A DNA stretch of 64,000 nucleotides from an uncultured Pelagibacteraceae bacterium (GTDB lineage: Bacteria > Pseudomonadota > Alphaproteobacteria > Pelagibacterales > Pelagibacteraceae). The notes under the pieces were generated by a model. That model saw nothing but the letters and a program-made list of their open reading frames with translations, was not told the origin of the DNA and ran no database searches. Shown here piece after piece: positions 19,357-28,396 of this stretch (positions are counted from its first letter, which is position 1; every line of letters starts with the position of its first letter). The stretch is from NCBI GenBank assembly GCA_902597175.1, contig CACJWN010000005.1, positions 1 to 64,000 on the forward strand, given 5' to 3'. The position numbers were made by a program, and so were the translations under genes.

Positions 19357-20946
19357 TTATTTATTAGTTTTCCTAAAACTAGATAAAATTACACCATTTC
19401 TTGAAACATGGAATATTTCCTCACCATTGTGTTTATCAAAACAATTTAATAATTTTTTATTTTTTGAAGTCATTGTGGCTCTGTTTGTAATTATTATAAA
19501 GTCTGAATCTTCATATCCGCTAATCTCAAAATTAGTAAACCCCCTTTTTTTAAGATAATATTTTGGCACATAATGAGAAACACCACATGTAGCAATTTTC
19601 ATTTTTTTATTTTTATCAAAATTTATTTTATTTGTTAATTCTTTTAAAGAAGCCCCCCAATAATCATTTTCAAATTTTTTCATGTTATTTTTTTTGTTAC
19701 CATTAAAAATATTTAAATAGGTATACTGATATGGGGTAATAGACAAAAAATTAAATACAAAAAAAACTGCAAATATTAATAAGATTGATGAAACTAATTT
19801 CGCTATAGCTCTTTTTAAATTTTTAAATAAAAAATATATAGTCAAAGCTGGAATTATACACAAATATGGCAGCATCCAGAGTACATGTCTTAAGCCATCA
19901 TAAATCGAAAAAGGTGTGAAATATAATAAAACAAATGGATAAACTATTATCGAAAAAATCCAAATCATTTTATAATTAAAAAATTTGAAATTCTTGGTAA
20001 AATAAGATTTGTAATTTATAAATAATCCTAAAAATATAACATAAGTAAATAAAAAATATTCTGGTGATTTATAAATGATGTTAGTAAATAAATAAGTTTT
20101 TGGTATATCTGCATATAAATAGTAATCACCATTTACTAAAATATAGTGATATCCACGCCATAAATCTGAAAAGGCCCACTCATAAAGAAATTTAAATGGT
20201 AAAATAAAAATATTAGGATGTGTATCAATCCAGAATAGTACTAAAGAAAAATAAAAAATCAAAAAACCTTTAAAAAAATCAATTAAATATTTTTTAATCT
20301 TGATTTCTTTATTGTTAAATTTTTTAAAATATAAAATTTCTAGAAAAAAAAGGATTATTAGTGGCAATAAAGATCCTAAAAAAAATAAATTTAGTCCAGT
20401 GCCAACTGCTGCAAGTAAAGATATATAGTAAAAATAAGAACTTTTATGAGACTTAAAATATCTTAAAGCCAAATAAAAAATCCAAACATGACAAAATGCT
20501 ATTATTGTATCTTTGCTATTAAAACCCATATGGCCAAAAAAAGCTGGAAAGAAAAAAAGCACTAAAAATACAATTATTCCTACATCCTTATTGAAAAATT
20601 CTTCACAAATCTTTTTTAGACCAATTATGGCTGTTACAGAAAAAAATAAATTTACTAGGTGACCTACTTCTATATGAAATTTCATAGGAAATGCTTGTAC
20701 AATAAGATATTTTAATGAACTATAAATTGGGGAGTAAAATTCTCTCCTAAAAAAATATTCAGGGTCAGAAAAACCCAAAGATAATAAATAATTAGCTGTA
20801 ACTTTTCCTTGATTATTCAAATAACCTTCATCCCAAGAAAAGCCAATTGTAAATGCACAATATGTAGAAAATAAAATTAAAATATAAAATATTATTTTTT
20901 TACTTGATTTTACGTAAGATTGAACAAAATTATTTTTCAATTTCAT
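19357..20946 (-). CDS. Membrane glycosyltransferase-like protein, GT-C fold (ArnT/PMT relatives)
   Basis: About 529 residues from the ATG at 20944-20946, with some 10-11 membrane spans. After the first span comes FSWDEGYLNNQGK, with the acidic pair that GT-C enzymes place in the first periplasmic loop, and later GHMGFNSKDTIIAF, similar to the second acidic motif of PMT-type proteins. The last ~110 residues form a soluble domain. Such proteins use polyprenyl-phosphate sugars made by DPM-like enzymes, two of which are nearby. It overlaps the upstream 99-residue gene by 17 bases and abuts the FkbM gene. Family membership is probable, specificity unknown. Confidence 0.68.
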   Translation of the reverse strand: MKLKNNFVQSYVKSSKKIIFYILILFSTYCAFTIGFSWDEGYLNNQGKVTANYLLSLGFSDPEYFFRREFYSPIYSSLKYLIVQAFPMKFHIEVGHLVNLFFSVTAIIGLKKICEEFFNKDVGIIVFLVLFFFPAFFGHMGFNSKDTIIAFCHVWIFYLALRYFKSHKSSYFYYISLLAAVGTGLNLFFLGSLLPLIILFFLEILYFKKFNNKEIKIKKYLIDFFKGFLIFYFSLVLFWIDTHPNIFILPFKFLYEWAFSDLWRGYHYILVNGDYYLYADIPKTYLFTNIIYKSPEYFLFTYVIFLGLFINYKSYFTKNFKFFNYKMIWIFSIIVYPFVLLYFTPFSIYDGLRHVLWMLPYLCIIPALTIYFLFKNLKRAIAKLVSSILLIFAVFFVFNFLSITPYQYTYLNIFNGNKKNNMKKFENDYWGASLKELTNKINFDKNKKMKIATCGVSHYVPKYYLKKRGFTNFEISGYEDSDFIIITNRATMTSKNKKLLNCFDKHNGEEIFHVSRNGVILSSFRKTNK

Positions 20947-21229
20947 CAAATTCTTTTTTTATTTTTTTATAAAATTTATAAAGAAGAATTTTATCTTGTT
21001 CGTTAAAAAGATTATCTTTTTCTATGCCGCTTTGTATCTCTGATCTTATTTTATTTTTTACTGATTCAATATTTTCTTTTTGGTTCAGTTGAAGTATTTT
21101 GTTAAAATTTTCAAGTTTATCAGCTAAAATAAGATTATAGGTGGCATTTATAATTACGATTATAGAAAATGTTATTGCTATAAGTTTTATGAAAAATATT
21201 TTTAAATTATTTTGATTTTTGTTACTCAT
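20930..21229 (-). CDS. Small single-span membrane protein of unknown function
   Basis: A 99-residue protein I do not recognise. One hydrophobic segment (about residues 9-31, IFFIKLIAITFSIIVIINATY) follows a short basic N-terminus, so the rest (about residues 35-99, charged and probably helical) would face the periplasm. It overlaps the following GT-C-type gene by 17 bases, which supports it being real and co-translated with that gene. Overlap, a clean ATG and a plausible membrane topology are the only evidence. Confidence 0.55.
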   Translation of the reverse strand: MSNKNQNNLKIFFIKLIAITFSIIVIINATYNLILADKLENFNKILQLNQKENIESVKNKIRSEIQSGIEKDNLFNEQDKILLYKFYKKIKKEFDEIEK

Positions 21230-21285
21230 AGAAATATAATTCTAATATCTTAATATCATAGTCAATGATAATCTAAAGCTAAATT

Positions 21286-22053
21286 TTAACTTGTTTCTTT
21301 AATCAATTGCTCTAGTTTAATTTTTTTTTGTAAACTTTTACTATTGTCGTAAAGCAATTTAAATTTTACTTTGTTTTGTACCTTTACATCAATTTTAATA
21401 GCATTTCTAATTTCAACATTATCAGCTACCGCACTAACAGGTCTTTTAAAAGAGTTTAAATTTTTTATTGATATTTTAGATTTCTCACTTACAATTTTTC
21501 CTGGCCACCTTCTTGGTCTAAAAGCACTTATAGGAGCTATAGAAATTTTTTTAGAATCTAAACTCAATATTGGACCATGAACAGATAAATTATAAGCAGT
21601 GCTTCCAGCAGGCGTTGATATTAATACTCCATCTGAAACTAATTTTTTTATTAAGAAATTGCTTCCAATTCTTATTGATAAATTAGCAGCTTGTCTGCTT
21701 TGTCTTAAAATTGAGACTTCATTTATAGCTAAACATCTAATTTTTCTTTTTTTTTGTGTTACAATCATTTCTAAAGGCAAAATCGTTGTAGTTTTAGATT
21801 TAATAATATTTTTTACTAGATTGTTTTTAGAAAATTTATTCATTAAAAATCCATAATTACCAGAATTAATTCCATAAAATAAATTATTGGATTTTTTATA
21901 TTTTTTTAATGTTTGAAGCATAAATCCATCGCCACCAATTACAATAATTAGTTTTGGTATATTTAATCTTTTAATATTTAAAATTTTTATTACAGTTTTT
22001 TTAATTTTTTTAGATTTTAAATTCTTATCAGAAATAATTGATATTTTTGTCAT
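21286..22053 (-). CDS. nadK: NAD kinase
   Basis: Phosphorylates NAD+ to NADP+ in the cytoplasm. The 255-residue protein carries the GGDG motif (residues 40-43, in VIGGDGFMLQTL), the GINSGNYGFLMN segment, the family block TPAGSTAYNLSVHGPIL (about 153-169) and a late PRRWP-like region, all typical of ATP-NAD kinases. Length is near the short alphaproteobacterial form. It lies immediately downstream of tRNA-Leu (6-base gap). Confidence 0.93.
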   Translation of the reverse strand: MTKISIISDKNLKSKKIKKTVIKILNIKRLNIPKLIIVIGGDGFMLQTLKKYKKSNNLFYGINSGNYGFLMNKFSKNNLVKNIIKSKTTTILPLEMIVTQKKRKIRCLAINEVSILRQSRQAANLSIRIGSNFLIKKLVSDGVLISTPAGSTAYNLSVHGPILSLDSKKISIAPISAFRPRRWPGKIVSEKSKISIKNLNSFKRPVSAVADNVEIRNAIKIDVKVQNKVKFKLLYDNSKSLQKKIKLEQLIKETS

Positions 22054-22059
22054 TTAATG

Positions 22060-22145
22060 TGGTGCCCTCGGCCAGACTCGAACTGGCACTCCCAAAAGGG
22101 CAAGGATTTTAAGTCCTTTGTGTCTACCAATTTCACCACGAGGGC
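22060..22145 (-). tRNA. tRNA-Leu (anticodon TAA), CCA end encoded
   Basis: Minus-strand class II tRNA of 86 bases. Acceptor GCCCTCG (22139-22145) pairs with CGAGGGC (22064-22070); anticodon stem AAGGA/TCCTT with loop CTTAAAA gives anticodon TAA; a long variable arm (GGGA-type, CCCTTTTGGGAG) and T arm GTTCGAGTC are present; A plus CCA are encoded. It is followed by nadK on the same strand. Confidence 0.96.
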
Positions 22146-22214
22146 ACATTCATTTTTTTATAATAATTATATATAATTTATATTATTATTTAAATCTTAT
22201 AAAGAATTTATCAT

Positions 22215-23168
22215 ATGAAAAAAATCTTGATTTATAATTCGGGAGGTGGATTAGGTGACTCAATCCAATTATTTCCATTATTAATAAGTTTAAAGGGCCA
22301 TTTTAGAAAAGCAAAATTTTATTATTTGGGAGCACATATCAATCATTTTAATGGGAGATTGAAAGAATACAATTTAAGTTTGGAGACAGTGAATTTAAAT
22401 TTAAAGTATTTTGGATTCAGATGGTGGCACTTACTATTAGCGAGCAAAAGAGCTTCGAATAAAGCATTCGGTAAGTTCGATCTAATTATTGATTTACAAA
22501 CAAAATTTAGAAACACGTTAATTCTTAAAAAAATACCCCATCAATTGTTTTATTCTAGAACTTTAAATGGTTTCTTTTCGTCAAAAAAAATACGATCAAA
22601 TTCTTTAGATCATTTAGAAAATTTAAGTTTATTTATTGAGGAAGACATAATTAAATTAGACTTTAAAGTTAACAAATTACCAAAGGAAATTTTGAAAGAA
22701 GCCAAAAAACTTCTTCCTAATTCAAATTATGTTGGCTTTTCTATTACTCAAGGTAATGAGTATAGAAAAAAAAGTTGGTCAATTTATAAATTTACTTCAC
22801 TCGCTAACAAAATACTCTCAAAAAACAAGGTCCCAGTCTTTTTTATTGAGAAAAATAAAATTGACTTAATTGAGAAAATTAAAAACCAAGTCCCGTCAGC
22901 AATATTTCCAGAACTAAACTCAAATTTATCTTGTCCGGCCTTAGTAACAGCTTTGGCTTCTAGATTAAATACTGCTGTATCAATCGACAACGGAGTTATG
23001 CATATGATGTCTTTAGCGAACATACCTATGATTGTTTTATTTGGACCAACTAATGCAAATAAATTTGCACCTAAAAATAAATTTACTACAATCTTAGATA
23101 GTAAAATAATTCATAAAACTAAAAATATTAACTCTATTGAAGTTGATGAAGTGCTTAGTCTAATTTAA
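22215..23168 (+). CDS. Family 9 glycosyltransferase (heptosyltransferase-like)
   Basis: Predicted transferase for lipopolysaccharide core or related glycan. The 317 residues show a GT-B fold start (ILIYNSGGGLGDSIQLFPLL), in which the Gly-Asp-loop matches the ADP-heptose transferase family, and the C-terminal donor-binding signature SIDNGVMHMMSLANIPMIVLFGPT (about 255-279), characteristic of GT9. Length is typical. The preceding 69 bases are almost pure A/T with several TATAAT-like sequences and probably hold its promoter. Its last 4 bases overlap the convergent CinA-type gene. Exact sugar specificity is not readable. Confidence 0.8.
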   Translation: MKKILIYNSGGGLGDSIQLFPLLISLKGHFRKAKFYYLGAHINHFNGRLKEYNLSLETVNLNLKYFGFRWWHLLLASKRASNKAFGKFDLIIDLQTKFRNTLILKKIPHQLFYSRTLNGFFSSKKIRSNSLDHLENLSLFIEEDIIKLDFKVNKLPKEILKEAKKLLPNSNYVGFSITQGNEYRKKSWSIYKFTSLANKILSKNKVPVFFIEKNKIDLIEKIKNQVPSAIFPELNSNLSCPALVTALASRLNTAVSIDNGVMHMMSLANIPMIVLFGPTNANKFAPKNKFTTILDSKIIHKTKNINSIEVDEVLSLI

Positions 23169-23920
23169 ATTTTTAGAATTTTAATTTTTTTTAAGCTAAT
23201 CATTTTCATTAAATCTTTTTTTACTAATGATAATTTAGATTTTGAAGTTGACCTTGAAACTACTGACACACCTATTTTTCCCAATCTAAAAAAAGGATAA
23301 CTTCCAATTTCAACAAATTTGGAATATTTTTTTTGGAAAGTTTCTAATTCTTTGGAAATATTACTTTCAACTGTAAAAAGATTGATGGTAATACTGTGAA
23401 CTTTAAGACCTTTTATTAAATATTTTTTGCAATTTTCTATCATTGAGTTCAAGATTGATGGCACACCAGGAAGTGAAAAAACATTTTTGGTAATAAACCC
23501 AGGAGCAGCACTAGATGGATTATAGATTAATTTTGCTACTTTGGGCATCTTAGCCATTTTTTTTCTTCCTTCATTAAATTTTTCTATACCATAATAATTC
23601 TCAAGAATTTTGTATGCCTCATCATGATATCCATATTTTACTTTAAAGGCTTTAGCTATAGATTTTGCTGTTATGTCGTCATGGGTTGGTCCTATACCCC
23701 CAGTAGTAAAAACATAATTAAATTCTTTTGATAACAATCTTATATTTTTAATTATAGTTTTTTCAACGTCAGGTATTATTCTCACCTCTGAAACAGTAAT
23801 TCCACAATTTATATTTAACCAGTTACTTAAAAACGCAATGTTTTTGTCCTGAGTTCTTCCAGATAAGATTTCGTTTCCAATTATTAAAATTGCTGCATTT
23901 ACTTTATTTTTTTTCCTCAT
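23165..23920 (-). CDS. CinA N-terminal-type (MoaB/Mog fold) protein
   Basis: The 251 residues begin AAILIIGNEILSGRTQDKN and include FTTGGIGPTHDDITAKSIAKAF and SLPGVPSILNSM, the hallmarks of COG1058, the molybdopterin-binding-like domain of competence/damage-inducible protein CinA. The C-terminal nicotinamide-nucleotide amidase domain of full CinA is absent, as is common for this stand-alone form. Some COG1058 proteins act as ADP-ribose or FAD pyrophosphatases; activity here is not determined. The gene is divergent from sfsA with only 16 bases between start codons, and a TATAAT on its strand lies so close to its ATG that its message may be nearly leaderless. Confidence 0.8.
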   Translation of the reverse strand: MRKKNKVNAAILIIGNEILSGRTQDKNIAFLSNWLNINCGITVSEVRIIPDVEKTIIKNIRLLSKEFNYVFTTGGIGPTHDDITAKSIAKAFKVKYGYHDEAYKILENYYGIEKFNEGRKKMAKMPKVAKLIYNPSSAAPGFITKNVFSLPGVPSILNSMIENCKKYLIKGLKVHSITINLFTVESNISKELETFQKKYSKFVEIGSYPFFRLGKIGVSVVSRSTSKSKLSLVKKDLMKMISLKKIKILKI

Positions 23921-23929
23921 AGATTATTA

Positions 23930-23935
23930 ATTATA
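23930..23935 (-). promoter_or_regulatory. Possible -10 element for the CinA-type gene
   Basis: The minus strand reads TATAAT at 23930-23935, 10 bases before the ATG at 23918-23920, which would start RNA only about 2-3 bases upstream of the gene. No good -35 is seen at the right distance, which would lie inside sfsA. Low confidence in such AT-rich DNA. Confidence 0.25.
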
Positions 23936-23936
23936 C

Positions 23937-24632
23937 ATGAATTTTAAAGAAACATTAATAGCAGGTGAATTTATAAAAAGATATAAACGTTTCTTTGTCG
24001 ATGTCAAAATTAGAGATGAAGAAGTTGTAGCTCATTGTCCTAATACTGGTTCTATGATGGGTTTGACGAAAAAAGGTAATAATGTTTGGTTAACCAAATC
24101 TAATAATCCGAAAAGAAAACTTAAGTATACACTGCAAATTATTGAAGATCAAAAAGCAAAAGTTGGTATCAATACTCACTTAACAAATAAAATTGTTTTC
24201 GATGCTTTGAGCAAGAAGAAGATTAAAAAATTTAAAAATTTAGATAAAATTCAACAAGAAGTGAAATTTGGTAAAAATACTAGATTCGATTTCTTAATAA
24301 CAGAAAAAAATAAAAAAACTTTTATTGAGGTTAAAAATGTTACTCTTTCTAGACAGAATGACATTGCTGAATTTCCTGATGCAGTTACTTCAAGAGGTTT
24401 GAAGCATATACAAGAATTGCTTAAAGCAAAAAAAAAGGGTTTTGAAATTTATCTTTTTTTTGTAATTCAACGAAACGATTGTAGCAAGTTTGAATTAGCT
24501 AAAGATATAGATCCTGAATATTGTGAATTACTTCTAAAAGCTGTTAAAAAAAATCTAAAAATACTTTGCTACGATTGTAAATTTTCAACAAAAGGAATAA
24601 AACTAAATCGTGAAATACAATTCAAAAAATAA
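23937..24632 (+). CDS. sfsA: SfsA family protein (DNA/RNA nuclease SfsA)
   Basis: The 231 residues match the SfsA family: AGEFIKRYKRFFVDVKI at the N-terminus, AHCPNTGSMMGL (about 31-42), RFDFLI and FIEVKNVTLS (restriction-endonuclease-like core with the Glu-Val-Lys motif) and the late FFVIQRNDCSKF. It was first named as a sugar fermentation stimulation protein in E. coli; the fold suggests nucleic-acid cleavage or binding. It is the first gene of the nine-gene plus-strand run and its stop overlaps the map start by one base. Confidence 0.9.
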   Translation: MNFKETLIAGEFIKRYKRFFVDVKIRDEEVVAHCPNTGSMMGLTKKGNNVWLTKSNNPKRKLKYTLQIIEDQKAKVGINTHLTNKIVFDALSKKKIKKFKNLDKIQQEVKFGKNTRFDFLITEKNKKTFIEVKNVTLSRQNDIAEFPDAVTSRGLKHIQELLKAKKKGFEIYLFFVIQRNDCSKFELAKDIDPEYCELLLKAVKKNLKILCYDCKFSTKGIKLNREIQFKK

Positions 24633-25381
24633 TGATAAACGATTATAAAGAGGCTTTCGAAAAAACTAAAGTTGCTGGACTAATAGCTGCAGGAGCATTA
24701 GACGAAGTTTTAAAAATTATTAAACCTGGAATAAAAACTAATCAAATTGATAAATTATGTTATGAATATCTAAATGACCATGGTGCATACTCTGCGCCTC
24801 TTTTTTATAGAGGTTTTCCAAAATCGTGTTGTACCTCTACTAATCATATTGTTTGTCATGGAATACCTTCTGACAAAGTTTTGAAAGACGGAGATATTGT
24901 CAATGTAGATGTCACTGCTTTAAAAGATGGTTGGCATGGAGATACAAGTAGAACATTTGAGATAGGTGAAGTCTCAATAAAAGCAAAAAAGTTAGTTAAA
25001 ACAACTTACGATGCTATGATGAAGGCTATAAAAATTATTAAGGAAGATGTTTTTTTAGGAGATATAGGAGCCACAATTCAAAATCACGTTGAGGCTGAAG
25101 GATTTTCAGTTGTGCAAGATTTTTGCGGACATGGTATTGGACAACAATTTCATAAAGAACCTAATGTACTTCATTATGGAAAGGAGGGATCTGGAGAGAG
25201 AATAAAAGCTGGCATGATTTTTACAGTTGAGCCTATGATTAATCTTGGGAAATATGAAACAAAAACATTAAATGATGGTTGGACAGCCGTCACTAAAGAT
25301 AAATCTTTATCTGCACAATTTGAACATACTGTAGGTGTAACTAAAGAAGGTTGTGAAATTTTTACCTTATCAAAAAACTAA
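24632..25381 (+). CDS. map: Methionine aminopeptidase, type I
   Basis: Removes the N-terminal Met from nascent proteins. The 249-residue protein has the pita-bread metal ligands in order: the Asp pair in NVDVTALKDGWHGDTSRTF, the His in CGHGIGQQFHKEP, the Glu in FTVEPMI and the last Glu in AQFEHTVGVT. No N-terminal extension or zinc finger is present, as expected for type Ia enzymes. Start and stop each overlap a neighbour by one base (sfsA and purB), so translation is probably coupled along the run. Confidence 0.96.
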   Translation: MINDYKEAFEKTKVAGLIAAGALDEVLKIIKPGIKTNQIDKLCYEYLNDHGAYSAPLFYRGFPKSCCTSTNHIVCHGIPSDKVLKDGDIVNVDVTALKDGWHGDTSRTFEIGEVSIKAKKLVKTTYDAMMKAIKIIKEDVFLGDIGATIQNHVEAEGFSVVQDFCGHGIGQQFHKEPNVLHYGKEGSGERIKAGMIFTVEPMINLGKYETKTLNDGWTAVTKDKSLSAQFEHTVGVTKEGCEIFTLSKN

Positions 25382-26679
25382 TGATAGATAGATACTCAAG
25401 AAAAGAAATTAAAGAAATTTGGGAAGATAAGAATAAATATTCAATATGGCTTGATATTGAATTGGCTGCGGCTGAAGCTATGGAAAAATTAAAGATTATT
25501 CCAAAGGGAGTTTCTAAAAAAGTAAAGTCTAAAGCAAAAATTGATGTTAAGAGAATTTTACAAATTGAAGAAAAAGTTAAACACGATGTGATAGCTTTTT
25601 TAACTTCAATAAATGAAAAGGTAGGAAAAGAAGGTAAATATCTTCATAAAGGTATGACCTCATCTGATGTTTTAGATACGTGTTTTAATTTTCAATTAAA
25701 AAAATCTGGTGAAATTTTATTAAATGATATTAATCAATTACTCGTCTCAATTAAGCGCCAGGCAATTAAACACAAATATACTTTATGCATTGGACGAAGC
25801 CACGGTATTCATGCTGAACCAACAACTTTTGGTCTTAAAATGTTAACTTTCTATCAAGAATTTATAAGAAATAAAAAAAGACTTAATGATTCTATAAAAG
25901 AAATTTCAACATGTGCGATTTCTGGTGCAGTTGGAACTTTTGCAAATATAGATCCCTCAGTTGAAAGACATGTAGCAAAAAAACTAAAACTTAATGTTGA
26001 GCCTATTTCTACACAAATTATTCCTAGAGATAGACATGCACAATTTTTCTCTACACTTGGGATTATTGCTGGTTCAATTGAGAGGCTTGCAACTGAAATT
26101 AGGCATCTTCAGAGAACTGAAGTACTAGAAGTTGAAGAATTTTTTGGAAAAAAACAAAAAGGTTCTTCTGCAATGCCTCACAAAAAGAATCCAATTTTAA
26201 GTGAAAATTTAACTGGTTTAGCTAGATTAATAAGATCTTGTGTTGTTCCTGCTCTAGAAAATATTGCCTTATGGCATGAGAGAGATATTTCACATTCAGC
26301 AGTTGAAAGAAACATAGGTCCAGATGCAACAATTGCTTTAGACTTTGCTTTGGCTAGACTGAACAATGTAGTTAAGAATTTAAATGTGTACCCAAAAAAA
26401 ATGCTAAACAATTTAAATATAACCAATGGAATATTTTTTTCTCAAAGAGTTTTACTAGAATTAACTGATGCTGGTTTTTCTAGAGAACAAGCTTACAAAT
26501 TAGTTCAGAAAAACGCTATGAAAGCTTGGAAAGAAAATTCCTCTTTTTTGAGCAATATTATCTTAGATAAAAAAATCACTAATAAAATACCTGTTAATAA
26601 ACTTAAAAAATTATTTAATTTTAGTTATCATACTAAAAAAATTAATATAATTTTTAAAAGAAGTCTGAAACAAAAGTAA
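25381..26679 (+). CDS. purB: Adenylosuccinate lyase
   Basis: Catalyses two fumarate-releasing steps of purine synthesis (SAICAR to AICAR and adenylosuccinate to AMP). The 432 residues include MTSSDVLDT near residue 95, GRSHGIHAEPTTFG near 140 with the catalytic His, and the superfamily signature SSAMPHKKNPI near 261-271. N-terminus MIDRYSRKEIKEIW is typical. It starts on the last base of the map stop and ends 4 bases before purC. Confidence 0.97.
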   Translation: MIDRYSRKEIKEIWEDKNKYSIWLDIELAAAEAMEKLKIIPKGVSKKVKSKAKIDVKRILQIEEKVKHDVIAFLTSINEKVGKEGKYLHKGMTSSDVLDTCFNFQLKKSGEILLNDINQLLVSIKRQAIKHKYTLCIGRSHGIHAEPTTFGLKMLTFYQEFIRNKKRLNDSIKEISTCAISGAVGTFANIDPSVERHVAKKLKLNVEPISTQIIPRDRHAQFFSTLGIIAGSIERLATEIRHLQRTEVLEVEEFFGKKQKGSSAMPHKKNPILSENLTGLARLIRSCVVPALENIALWHERDISHSAVERNIGPDATIALDFALARLNNVVKNLNVYPKKMLNNLNITNGIFFSQRVLLELTDAGFSREQAYKLVQKNAMKAWKENSSFLSNIILDKKITNKIPVNKLKKLFNFSYHTKKINIIFKRSLKQK

Positions 26680-26683
26680 TTTA

Positions 26684-27475
26684 ATGAATAAAGGTAAAAA
26701 GTTATACGAGGGCAAAGCAAAAATAATTTATGAGACTAAAGATAAAAATTTAGTAATTCAGCATTTTAAAGATGATGCGACCGCATTTAATAATCTTAAA
26801 AAAGCTAAAGTCGAGGGAAAGGGAGTTTTAAATAATAGAATTTCTGAGTACATATTGTCTAATTTATCTCAGTGTGGTGTCAAAACTCACTTGGTTAAAA
26901 GATTAAATATGAGAGAGCAACTAATCAAAAAAGCTGACATTTTTCCAATTGAATTTATTGTTAGAAATGTTGCCACTGGTTCTTTAACCAAGAGATTGGG
27001 AATACCAGAGGGAACAATTCTTGAAAAGCCTTTATTAGAATATTGTTTCAAAAACGACGAATTACATGATCCTTTAATTTCTAAAGAACATATTCTCACA
27101 TTTGGGTGGGCTACTGAGAAGGAGTTAAATTTAATCGATAAATCAACTCTTCGGATTAATGATATTCTTTCTGGTATGTTTAGAGCTATAAATATTAAGC
27201 TTATAGATTTTAAAATTGAATACGGTAAAGCATGGAATAAGGATATAGAAAAAAAAGAAATTGTTTTGGCTGATGAAATTAGTCCAGATACTTGCAGACT
27301 ATGGGATGCTAAAACTGAAAAAAAACTTGATAAAGATAGATTTAGAAAAGATTTAGGAAATATTGTTCAAGCTTATCAAGAAGTTGCTAGGAGATTTGGA
27401 ATAATGCCTGAAGAAACAAACATAAGCGAAGTAAATTTTGGTAAAACTATACCGATAAAATTCAAAAAAAAATAA
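26684..27475 (+). CDS. purC: Phosphoribosylaminoimidazole-succinocarboxamide synthase
   Basis: Joins CAIR and aspartate in the purine pathway (SAICAR synthase). The 263-residue protein starts KLYEGKAKIIYETKD, has IEFIVRNVATGSL (about 87-99), LIDFKIEYGK (about 178-187) and ADEISPDTCRLWD (about 197-209), all family signatures. Length is slightly above the E. coli enzyme (237), with an extension at the C-terminus typical of many alphaproteobacteria. It is separated from purS by one base. Confidence 0.97.
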   Translation: MNKGKKLYEGKAKIIYETKDKNLVIQHFKDDATAFNNLKKAKVEGKGVLNNRISEYILSNLSQCGVKTHLVKRLNMREQLIKKADIFPIEFIVRNVATGSLTKRLGIPEGTILEKPLLEYCFKNDELHDPLISKEHILTFGWATEKELNLIDKSTLRINDILSGMFRAINIKLIDFKIEYGKAWNKDIEKKEIVLADEISPDTCRLWDAKTEKKLDKDRFRKDLGNIVQAYQEVARRFGIMPEETNISEVNFGKTIPIKFKKK

Positions 27476-27476
27476 A

Positions 27477-27716
27477 TTGAAATATTCAATTACAGTCACT
27501 CTTAAAAAAGATGTATTAGATCCTCAGGGAAAAGTTGTTGAGAATACTCTTAAAAACATGGGCTTGAACAGTTTAAAGAGTGTAAGACAAGGAAAATATT
27601 TTGAAATAGAAGTTGAAGAAAAAAATGAAGAAGTTGCTGATAAAGAGGTAACTCAAATGTGTGAGAAACTATTAGTAAATTTAATTATCGAAGATTACAA
27701 AATTAATAAAATTTAA
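27477..27716 (+). CDS. purS: Phosphoribosylformylglycinamidine synthase subunit PurS
   Basis: Small structural subunit that bridges PurQ and PurL in the three-part FGAM synthase. The 79 residues start KYSITVTLKKDVLDPQGKVV and contain NTLKNMGLNSLKSVRQGKYFEIEVE, the PurS pattern. The start is the TTG at 27477, one base after the purC stop; no ATG is available before the conserved first strand. Its stop overlaps the purQ ATG by one base. Confidence 0.95.
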   Translation: MKYSITVTLKKDVLDPQGKVVENTLKNMGLNSLKSVRQGKYFEIEVEEKNEEVADKEVTQMCEKLLVNLIIEDYKINKI

Positions 27717-28396
27717 TGAATTCGTCTGTAATTGTCTTCCCAGGTTCTAATTGTGATCGAGATATTGCAGTCGCTTTAGAAAAAATGCAATTTAAAAATA
27801 AGATGGTATGGCACAAAGATACTACCTTACCAAAATCAGATTTAATTGTAATTCCTGGTGGATTTTCTTATGGTGACTATTTACGCTCAGGAGCAATAGC
27901 TGGAAAATCTTTAATAGTTAATGAAATTATCAAAGCAGCTAATTCAGGATGTTTAATTCTTGGAATTTGTAATGGATTTCAGATTTTGACAGAAACAGGT
28001 TTGTTAAAGGGGACTTTATTGAGAAATAAAAACCTTAAGTTTATTAACAAAGATGTGAATATAAAGGTGATTAACAATAAAACAAAATTTACCTCAAAAT
28101 ATAATTTAAACCAGATATTAAAAATTAATGTTGCTCATAATGAAGGAAATTATTTTACAAAAGAGAGTCATTTGGAAGAATTAAATAAAGAAAATCTTAT
28201 AGCGTTTAAATATTGTGATGAAAAAGGAGTTGTGAATGATCTCTCTAACCCTAATGGTGCTTTAGAAAATATTGCCGGAATATTTAATGCTAAAAAAAAT
28301 ATATTAGGGATGATGCCTCATCCTGAAAGAATGGTTGATGAAATGATTTCTAATACTGATGGAGTAAATCTTTTTTCTAGTTTAATAAACAAATAA
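27716..28396 (+). CDS. purQ: Phosphoribosylformylglycinamidine synthase subunit PurQ (glutaminase)
   Basis: Class I glutamine amidotransferase that feeds ammonia to PurL. The 226-residue protein starts [14 protein letters not shown], has the nucleophile elbow [10 protein letters not shown] (Cys near residue 86) and the catalytic His/Glu in [10 protein letters not shown] near the end. It belongs to the short, separate type used with PurS and small PurL. One-base overlaps join it to purS and purL. Confidence 0.97.
   Translation: MNSSVIVFPGSNCDRDIAVALEKMQFKNKMVWHKDTTLPKSDLIVIPGGFSYGDYLRSGAIAGKSLIVNEIIKAANSGCLILGICNGFQILTETGLLKGTLLRNKNLKFINKDVNIKVINNKTKFTSKYNLNQILKINVAHNEGNYFTKESHLEELNKENLIAFKYCDEKGVVNDLSNPNGALENIAGIFNAKKNILGMMPHPERMVDEMISNTDGVNLFSSLINK

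Noticed and set aside
15404..22214. Integrated island with attachment sites at tRNA-Thr or tRNA-Leu
   Set aside because: No integrase, no direct repeat of a tRNA 3' end and no phage gene were seen; only gene content and AT-richness suggest an accessory block.
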